Positions 27,305 through 32,476 of a DNA stretch of 32,476 nucleotides are shown in pieces. A model generated the notes under the pieces. It searched no databases, had not been told where the DNA came from, and saw only the letters and a program-made list of their open reading frames with translations. A program made the translations under genes and the position numbers. This DNA is from Lactobacillus sp. (GTDB lineage: Bacteria; Bacillota; Bacilli; Lactobacillales; Lactobacillaceae), in the NCBI GenBank assembly GCA_014803905.1, contig JAAVAW010000023.1:16584-49059 (forward strand). Reading direction: 5' to 3'. Position 1 is the first letter of the stretch, and each line of letters opens with the position of its first letter.

Positions 27305-27427
27305 ATGCGTAGAAAGAAGAAAAAAAAATCTGGTTTTCAAAAATTAACTATTGCTATGGCTTGGCTAATGGCAGCAATTACTTTAATCGGAGTCGTTGCT
27401 ACGGCAATTACATATTTAATACAATAA
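27305..27427 (+). CDS. Short membrane protein, DUF4044 family (40 residues)
   Basis: Begins MRRKKKKKSGF, continues QKLTIAMAWLMAAITL and ends TYLIQ. A strongly basic N-terminus and one hydrophobic helix (about 16-39) suggest an N-in single-span protein. I recognise the DUF4044 family of Lactobacillales; its role is unknown. An ideal AGGAGG site six bases upstream, a promoter and a dedicated terminator all support a real gene. It is the only plus-strand gene right of 1662, lying between the divergent DUF3397-like gene and the convergent mreD. It is short enough to be missed by length cut-offs. Confidence 0.88.
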   Translation: MRRKKKKKSGFQKLTIAMAWLMAAITLIGVVATAITYLIQ

Positions 27428-27456
27428 AAAAGGAAGTTGTTCAACTTCCTTTTTTT
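27426..27456. terminator. Bidirectional terminator between DUF4044 gene and mreD
   Basis: GGAAGTTG (27432-27439) and CAACTTCC (27442-27449) with A- and T-tracts on the flanks form a hairpin with U-tails in both directions, serving the convergent DUF4044 and mreBCD transcripts. Confidence 0.88.
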
Positions 27457-27458
27457 AT

Positions 27459-27995
27459 TTAAAAATAATTTCTTTGATTCTCTAAGAATGGATATTTATC
27501 AATTAAGTTAATCCAAAATGTATAACTTAAAAAATAAATTAACATACATACTATCCAACTCGGTACAATACTCAATAAAAATGAACTTAATGTAGGTTGT
27601 TGGGTTCCCACAATTATATACATCATAAACACATAAAAAGAAACGAATAAATAAGAAACAAGACATATAATCAATCTAAACCAGAAGGTTTCCGGTAAAA
27701 ATCGAGCCAATTTTTGAAGAATAAAACATAAGAGAGGGAAAGCTACTGTATACACGCCAAGATAGCCAAAATAAAACATATCTGCTAGTATTCCAATTCC
27801 TAATGCTAACCACATATTATTAATGTTTAAGTCATTACGTAAAGCTATTAAAGTAATTCCAACCACTGAAAACCAACAGGCCGCACCAAAATCAGGATGA
27901 AATATAATTTTCTGAAAAGCCCATGCTAAAGAGCCATCAAGAATCATAGTTAAAAATAAGGCAATCCCAATGTACCATCTTTTTACAGTAGTCAT
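27459..27995 (-). CDS. mreD: Rod shape-determining protein MreD
   Basis: 178 residues, an integral membrane protein with about five spans (for example 7-28, 32-50, 60-78, 97-125 and 135-160). It is part of the elongasome with MreC, MreB, RodA and PBP2. Sequence conservation in this family is low, so the call rests mainly on topology, length and its place after mreC. The ATG overlaps the mreC stop by one base (TAATG). Confidence 0.9.
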   Translation of the reverse strand: MTTVKRWYIGIALFLTMILDGSLAWAFQKIIFHPDFGAACWFSVVGITLIALRNDLNINNMWLALGIGILADMFYFGYLGVYTVAFPLLCFILQKLARFLPETFWFRLIICLVSYLFVSFYVFMMYIIVGTQQPTLSSFLLSIVPSWIVCMLIYFLSYTFWINLIDKYPFLENQRNYF

Positions 27996-28846
27996 TAGTC
28001 TGCCACCTTTCTTTTTATAACACTTACAACTGAAGCATCATTCAGATTACCGGCAGGCCTTATTCTAACTACATCTGATAAGCCAAAACTATCACGTGTA
28101 GTTTTTGTCACCGTACCCACTAACAAGCCTTTAGGAGAATTTCCACCCATTCCACTTGTATAAACTTCTGTTCCCTTTTTTAACTTACTAGAATCGACAA
28201 CTTGAGTAAATGCTAATTGATTTTTGCCATATACAGAAATAATTCCATGTACCTTTTTTCCATTAGTAGAACTTGCCTCTACGGAAAAACGATTGGCAGA
28301 CTTATCAGTCGAAGTAATTAATTCTACTTTAGAACTAGTAGCGTCAACTTCGATAATTCGACCAATTACTCCCTTGCCTGACATTACAGGCATATTCTTC
28401 TTAAGACCAGCTTGGGATCCTTTATTAATAATTAATAAATCAGACCAGGTATCCGGTGATCTCGATATTACACTTGCATCTACAATATCATAATCTGTAA
28501 GGGTTTCTTTAAGCTTTAAAGCATCCTTTAATTGAACATTTTCTGCTTCTAATGCATTATTACGTGCCTTAGTTTGTGAAAGACTAGTAACTTGTTGCTT
28601 TAAATGATCGTTTTCATTTTCTGCATTAACAAGTTCCTGAACACTATCTGTTCCACCAGAAATGAGACGAATAGGTAAATCGACAACTTGACTTACAATA
28701 GACATAGTATCATTGCCTAATTTTTGAATAAATATGGGAGATTTGCGATTATTACGCATTCTAACCGTTATAGAAAGCATGCTCAAAACACAAATTATAA
28801 TAATAAGAATTGTTAGTATTTTTCGGTTTTTTAAAAAATTCTTCAT
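27995..28846 (-). CDS. mreC: Rod shape-determining protein MreC
   Basis: 283 residues. A short cytoplasmic start (MKNFLKNRK), one membrane span (about 9-27, ILTILIIIICVLSMLSITV), a coiled coil (about 66-110, with NENDHLKQQVTSLSQTK) and the two-barrel extracellular domain with DASVISRSPDTWSDLLIINKGSQAGLKKNMPVM and GVIGRIIEVDATSSKVELITSTD. MreC is the periplasm-facing scaffold that switches on PBP2-RodA. It follows mreB after a hairpin of possible attenuating function. Confidence 0.96.
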   Translation of the reverse strand: MKNFLKNRKILTILIIIICVLSMLSITVRMRNNRKSPIFIQKLGNDTMSIVSQVVDLPIRLISGGTDSVQELVNAENENDHLKQQVTSLSQTKARNNALEAENVQLKDALKLKETLTDYDIVDASVISRSPDTWSDLLIINKGSQAGLKKNMPVMSGKGVIGRIIEVDATSSKVELITSTDKSANRFSVEASSTNGKKVHGIISVYGKNQLAFTQVVDSSKLKKGTEVYTSGMGGNSPKGLLVGTVTKTTRDSFGLSDVVRIRPAGNLNDASVVSVIKRKVAD

Positions 28847-28871
28847 TTATCTATTAATTCTAATAATAAAA

Positions 28872-28888
28872 GCCGGCTAATTGCCGGC
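28872..28888 (-). terminator. Hairpin between mreB and mreC
   Basis: GCCGGC, AATTA loop, GCCGGC on the minus strand, followed by TTTTATTATTA. The stem is only six bases but fully GC and lies five bases after the mreB stop. The U-tail is interrupted, so partial termination or 3' end protection of mreB mRNA is more likely than a full stop. Confidence 0.6.
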
Positions 28889-28893
28889 CTTAA

Positions 28894-29895
28894 TTACTTT
28901 CCTCTACGCATTACTTCAATATTTTTAAGTGATTCACCAGTACCTACAGCAACACAATCAAGTGGATCTTGCGCAATAAAGACAGGAACTTTAGTAGCAT
29001 CAGAAATAACTTCAGGTAGATTCTTAAGTAAAGCACCTCCACCAGTTAAAATAATACCATGGTCAATAACATCTGCAGCAATCTCTGGAGATGTTTCTTC
29101 AAGAGTTTCTTTGATTGCAACAATGATATTTTGAACTACTTCTTGGAGAGATTTTGCAACATCAACTGCATTTACATCAATAGACTTTGGTAAGCCAGTA
29201 ACTAAGTCACGTCCACGAATATTCATAGATTCTATTTCTTCAGCCTTTTCAACTGATGCAGAACCAATTTGTATTTTAATTGCTTCAGCAGTACGTTCTC
29301 CAATTAATAGGTTAAAGTTTTGATGGATATAAGTTGCAATTGCGCTATTAAACTTATCACCTGCCATACGAGTTGAACGGGATGAAACAATGCCACCTAA
29401 AGAAATAGTAGCAACATCGGTAGTACCTCCACCAATATCAACTACCATCGAGCCGGTTGGATCCATAACTGGAAGACCGGCACCAATAGCTGCAGCAAAT
29501 GGTTCTTCTATTACATAGGCTTCACGAGCCCCTGCGACACGAGCCGCATCAATAACTGCTCTTTTTTCCACTTCTGTTACACCAGAAGGTACACAAATCA
29601 TGGCTGCTGGTTTTGAATTACCAACTGTCTTTTCAATAAAATACTTAAGCATAGCGGCTGTAGTATCATAATCGGCAATTACTCCATCTTTCATTGGACG
29701 AATTGCTTTGATAGAAGTTGGAGTTCTACCAATCATTTCTTTAGCTTCGGAACCAACTGAAATAACTTCACCAGTCTGTGTATTCTTTGCTACTACGGAT
29801 GGTTCTCTTAAAACAATGCCTTTTCCTTCAATGTAAACAAGAGTATTGGCTGTACCTAAATCTATTCCAATATTCTTTGTCCCAAATCCAAACAC
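28894..29895 (-). CDS. mreB: Rod shape-determining actin homologue MreB
   Basis: 333 residues of the MreB/Mbl family. Seen: [20 protein letters not shown] (10-29), [42 protein letters not shown] (phosphate 2) and [15 protein letters not shown] (adenosine motif). It forms membrane-bound filaments that orient lateral wall synthesis. The start is GTG at 29895 (GTG-TTT-GGA), with AAGGAG nine bases upstream. First gene of mreBCD, with its own promoter. Confidence 0.97.
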   Translation of the reverse strand: MFGFGTKNIGIDLGTANTLVYIEGKGIVLREPSVVAKNTQTGEVISVGSEAKEMIGRTPTSIKAIRPMKDGVIADYDTTAAMLKYFIEKTVGNSKPAAMICVPSGVTEVEKRAVIDAARVAGAREAYVIEEPFAAAIGAGLPVMDPTGSMVVDIGGGTTDVATISLGGIVSSRSTRMAGDKFNSAIATYIHQNFNLLIGERTAEAIKIQIGSASVEKAEEIESMNIRGRDLVTGLPKSIDVNAVDVAKSLQEVVQNIIVAIKETLEETSPEIAADVIDHGIILTGGGALLKNLPEVISDATKVPVFIAQDPLDCVAVGTGESLKNIEVMRRGK

Positions 29896-29972
29896 TCTAG
29901 ATCGCTCCTTATTTTTAGTTATATTTTAGTCTTGTTAATTAATTGCTAAATTATCTGTATTTAGTCCTTGTA

Positions 29973-29981
29973 ATTATAGCA
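29973..29981 (-). promoter_or_regulatory. Promoter of mreBCD
   Basis: An extended -10 element TGC plus TATAAT (29981-29973) on the minus strand lies about 80 bases before the mreB start. The -35 region is weak, which an extended -10 can tolerate. The 139-base gap to the radC-like gene holds nothing else that I can see. Confidence 0.65.
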
Positions 29982-30034
29982 TAGAAAACAAAAACTTACC
30001 TCTTAGCCTAAATAATTTCAAAACTTTAAAAAAA

Positions 30035-30658
30035 CTATAACAAATTGGCCTCTTTTAAACTTAAATAATTTTTATCTGTAACAATAAAATGATCAATAAA
30101 ATTTATTCCCATGAATTCACTAGCCGCTTTGATTTTCTTGGTTATTTCTATATCTTGTTGGGAAGGCATTGAATCACCACTGGGATGATTGTGTACCAAA
30201 ATAAAACTAGCACAATTATAAACTATTCCCCACCTAAAAATATCGCGAGGATGAACTGTAGCCTTATTTAAGGTTCCTTGAAAAATTAATTTTTCGGCAA
30301 TTATTTTATTTTTCGTATTCAAAAATATTCCATATAACTGTTCCTGTTCTTGACCAGATAATTTATCACATAAATAATAACCTACCTGAGAACTTGAACA
30401 AAACGATTGTAATTGACAACTTTCAAGTTGCTTAATTCTTTTAAAAATGATTTCTAAATAAATTGCCAAAGTATCTGAACTATTTTTGCCTTTTGCATAT
30501 TGCCATAAATCGGCTAAGGTCTCAATTTTTAATTTATTTAATTGTTTGCTTATGTCACTAAAATCGCTAATGTTAGCATGTTGTAAATACTTGATTAGAC
30601 CACTAATTATTTCTTTATCACTTTGTACAAAATAGGGATGTAATTTCTTTTCTTTCAT
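30035..30658 (-). CDS. radC: RadC family (JAB/MPN domain) protein
   Basis: 207 residues from the revised start at 30658 (MKEKKLHPYF). A helical N-terminal part leads into the C-terminal JAB-like metalloprotease domain (about 95-207) with the metal motif VHNHPSGDSMPSQQD and the closing MGINFIDHFIVTDKNYLSLKEA. The N-terminus is diverged and lacks a clear UPF0758 HhH signature. Despite the name, a role in DNA repair is not supported for this family, and its function is open. In many Firmicutes radC lies just upstream of mreB, as here. GGAGG precedes the inner ATG. Confidence 0.88.
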   Translation of the reverse strand: MKEKKLHPYFVQSDKEIISGLIKYLQHANISDFSDISKQLNKLKIETLADLWQYAKGKNSSDTLAIYLEIIFKRIKQLESCQLQSFCSSSQVGYYLCDKLSGQEQEQLYGIFLNTKNKIIAEKLIFQGTLNKATVHPRDIFRWGIVYNCASFILVHNHPSGDSMPSQQDIEITKKIKAASEFMGINFIDHFIVTDKNYLSLKEANLL

Positions 30659-30663
30659 AAATA

Positions 30664-30668
30664 CCTCC
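30664..30668 (-). promoter_or_regulatory. Ribosome binding site that fixes the radC-like start
   Basis: GGAGG on the minus strand, five bases before the ATG at 30658. The ATG at 30670 is partly within this site and is rejected as the start. Confidence 0.8.
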
Positions 30669-30687
30669 ATCCCTTATTACGACAAAA

Positions 30688-31365
30688 TTATTTAACTTGA
30701 CTTAAAAAATTATCAAAATTGTCATAAATCAAAGCATAATCTTTATCTGTTTGAGTTGGTGTTTTTAAATCAGGAATCATTACACAATTTATACCAGCGT
30801 TCTTTGCTGCTGCTACCCCAGTGCTAGAATCCTCAAATATCAAAAGATTTTCCTTAGGAATATTTAATTTGGTTTGTGCCATTAAATATATATCCGGAGC
30901 TGGCTTTGGCTTAAGTTTATTTTCTACTACATCTTTATAGCTCAATCTAAACTTAAAATACTGTCTGATTCCAGTTAACCAGACAAACTTATCCACTACA
31001 GCTTGATAATTACTTGAAGCAATAGCCATTTTAAGATGCTGTTTATCAAATACATTTAAGGCTTTTTGCACACCAGGACGAAGTTTCACCTTTCCCTCAT
31101 CTGCCCATTGCCATACCAAATCATCAGTGCGCTTAATAAATTCATCCCTTACCTTATCACTGGGAAAATATCGTTGATAAAATTGTTGCATTTGCTTATT
31201 ACTTGCACCAATTAATTTTAAATATGAATCATCAGGAATATCTAGGCCAAATTCATGGGCCGCTTGAATATTAGCCTGCCAGTATAATTTTTCTGAATCA
31301 ACTAGAAGACCATCCATATCAAAAATAATTCCTTGAATATTATTTTTTATTCCTGTTACTTTCAT
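30688..31365 (-). CDS. HAD superfamily phosphatase/phosphoglucomutase-like hydrolase
   Basis: 225 residues of the subfamily IA HAD group. Motif I FDMDGLLVDSEKLY (15-28, nucleophile Asp16 and acid Asp18), motif II IASSNYQAV, motif III Lys in KPKPAPDIYLMA, and motif IV IFEDSSTGVAAAKNAG. The helical cap (about 30-95) with GASNKQMQQFY fits the beta-phosphoglucomutase or sugar-phosphatase branch; the substrate is not determined. It starts inside the last codons of folC (26-base overlap) with GGGAG seven bases upstream. Confidence 0.9.
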   Translation of the reverse strand: MKVTGIKNNIQGIIFDMDGLLVDSEKLYWQANIQAAHEFGLDIPDDSYLKLIGASNKQMQQFYQRYFPSDKVRDEFIKRTDDLVWQWADEGKVKLRPGVQKALNVFDKQHLKMAIASSNYQAVVDKFVWLTGIRQYFKFRLSYKDVVENKLKPKPAPDIYLMAQTKLNIPKENLLIFEDSSTGVAAAKNAGINCVMIPDLKTPTQTDKDYALIYDNFDNFLSQVK

Positions 31366-32476
31366 AAATTTTCTCCCAATAATTTAAAACTGCGCCAACC
31401 AAATAAAAGGATCCTGTAACTACCAAAATATCGTCTTTTTCCAACTTTTCCCTAGTTCTTTCAAAGGCATCCTTAAAATCATTAATAAAAATAGCTCGCT
31501 TACGAATAAAAGCTGGAAAATCCTCAAATGTAGCGGCTCGCGGGTAATCTATGTGCGTCAAAATGATATTCTCATTATCTTTAAATTCACCAAAAACTTC
31601 TTTCAGATCTTTGTCCTTCATCATCCCGACTAAAAAATATAATTTTTGATGAGGTGTTTTACGTACATATTCTAATAAATTGGCCATTGCCTGAATATTA
31701 TGAGCTCCATCAAGAATAATTTCGGGTTGTTGGCTAATTATCTGATAACGACCCGGAATTATAGTTGTATTAAGCACCTCCACAATCGCATTTGGTTTCA
31801 AATTAATTTGTAAAACTGTAATCACTTCAATCGCAATTGCCATATCAATTGCTTCCACAAAGGACCGATAATTAAGTTCTAATTGATAGATTTGATTAGA
31901 AAAAATAACTTTTTCTTGATTGGTAACTTCTATTTTAAAATCTTTTCCATATTGAAAATAACTAGCATCAACTTGCCGAGCCTTTTCTTTCAAAATTGCT
32001 AAGGAATTTTCCGCAATATTTCCAAAAACTACAGGTCGATTTTTCTTTATAATACCGCTTTTTTCTCTTGCAATATCTGCTATAGTAGGACCAATAATAT
32101 CTTCATGATCTAAGCCAATTGAGGTAATCACACTAACTTCGGGCGTTATCACATTTGTTTTATCATGTTGACCACCAATTCCCACTTCGATTACCGCATA
32201 ATCACAATGTTTATAAGCAAAAAGCCAAAAGGCCATGGCGGTTTCAAATTCAAAAGTTACTAGACTAAAATTAGGTTTATTTTCTTTTATTTTATCAATT
32301 GCTTGTGCCACTACTCGATAAGCATTAATCAAATCTTTATCACTTACTAACTCTAAATTTATTTGCATTCTTTCATTAAATTTAGAAATATAAGGTGATA
32401 CAAAAAGACCGGTTTTTAGACCGGCCTTTTTTAAAAGATTAGCAATGTAATAAGAAGTAGAGCCTTTACCATTTGT
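31340..32476 (-). CDS. folC: Folylpolyglutamate/dihydrofolate synthase FolC (5' end outside window)
   Basis: The frame stays open to the right edge, so the ATG at 32368 is internal. The edge codons encode the P-loop TNGKGSTSYY, followed by FVSPYISKFNERM, the diagnostic FolC sequence. Downstream: EVGIGGQHDKTNVI, SIGLDHEDIIGPTI, AREKSGIIK, PGRYQII and LDGAHNIQAM, all standard FolC blocks. It adds glutamate to folates so that they stay in the cell. About 40-50 N-terminal residues are outside the window. A terminator-like hairpin lies inside the coding part at 32402-32431. First visible gene of the folC-HAD-radC unit. Confidence 0.96.
   Translation of the reverse strand, partial: TNGKGSTSYYIANLLKKAGLKTGLFVSPYISKFNERMQINLELVSDKDLINAYRVVAQAIDKIKENKPNFSLVTFEFETAMAFWLFAYKHCDYAVIEVGIGGQHDKTNVITPEVSVITSIGLDHEDIIGPTIADIAREKSGIIKKNRPVVFGNIAENSLAILKEKARQVDASYFQYGKDFKIEVTNQEKVIFSNQIYQLELNYRSFVEAIDMAIAIEVITVLQINLKPNAIVEVLNTTIIPGRYQIISQQPEIILDGAHNIQAMANLLEYVRKTPHQKLYFLVGMMKDKDLKEVFGEFKDNENIILTHIDYPRAATFEDFPAFIRKRAIFINDFKDAFERTREKLEKDDILVVTGSFYLVGAVLNYWEKIYESNRNKK
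32402..32431 (-). other. Terminator-like hairpin inside folC coding sequence
   Basis: On the minus strand AAAAAGGCCGGT, loop CTAAAA, ACCGGTCTTTTT forms a 12-bp stem with one G-U pair and a T-run as its 3' arm. It covers codons for KKAGLKTGLF. It may be a chance product of these codons or an intragenic attenuator. Confidence 0.5.

Noticed and set aside
31340..32368. folC read as a short gene starting at the ATG at 32368
   Set aside because: The frame stays open to the window edge and encodes the FolC P-loop TNGKGS before that ATG, so it is an internal Met of a gene cut by the window.

Overview
This AT-rich stretch looks like core chromosome of a low-GC Gram-positive, most likely Lactobacillus in the strict sense (acidophilus/gasseri/jensenii type). 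The basis is gene content and order: a division and cell wall (dcw) cluster without murE, an RNase J gene, the lactobacillal small families DUF1831, DUF3397 and DUF4044, a T-box-controlled ileS behind divIVA, and A-rich Shine-Dalgarno sites. The species cannot be fixed from this window. No rRNA, tRNA, CRISPR array, insertion sequence, prophage or toxin-antitoxin pair was seen. Almost everything is housekeeping and no clearly new multi-gene system was found; the less familiar items are regulatory sites and small proteins.

Layout, left to right. (1) 1-1662, plus strand: 3' part of an RNase J gene, a hairpin, and a diacylglycerol-kinase-like lipid kinase. (2) 1694-5432, minus strand: histidine phosphatase, TPR protein and recD2, tightly coupled. 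(3) 5535-7018, minus: DUF1831 protein and mnmA from their own promoter. (4) 7143-12976, minus: ileS, a divergent cold-shock-domain protein, a NUDIX hydrolase, a tail-anchored small protein, mtnN and a cysteine desulfurase. These six genes have gaps of at most about 40 bases and run from an ileS T-box leader (12991-13187) to a terminator (7096-7139). (5) 13192-26692, minus: the dcw operon in transcription order mraZ, rsmH, ftsL, PBP with PASTA domains, mraY, murD, murG, ftsQ, ftsA, ftsZ, sepF, yggT-like, ylmH-like, divIVA. It is headed by three 10-bp-spaced GTGG repeats that look like the MraZ operator. (6) 26858-27427: a DUF3397-like membrane protein (minus) diverging from a 40-residue DUF4044 protein (plus) that is easily missed because it is so short. 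(7) 27459-29895, minus: mreB, mreC, mreD. (8) 30035-32476, minus: folC (5' end outside the window), a HAD phosphatase and a RadC-family protein.

How the genes work together: blocks 5 and 7 build and place the division septum and lateral wall. MraY and MurG make lipid II from precursors, MurD adds D-Glu, the PBP crosslinks at the septum with FtsL and FtsQ, FtsZ, FtsA and SepF form and anchor the ring, DivIVA marks poles and septa, and MreBCD guide elongation. Blocks 3 and 4 are about translation and sulfur: IleRS charges tRNA-Ile, the desulfurase is a plausible sulfur source for MnmA thiolation of tRNA wobble uridine, and MtnN recycles the products of S-adenosylmethionine use.

Three gene starts are revised because a GGAGG-type site lies inside or just behind a more upstream ATG (ftsL, DUF3397-like, radC-like). 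folC is shown to run to the right edge of the window rather than starting at 32368.
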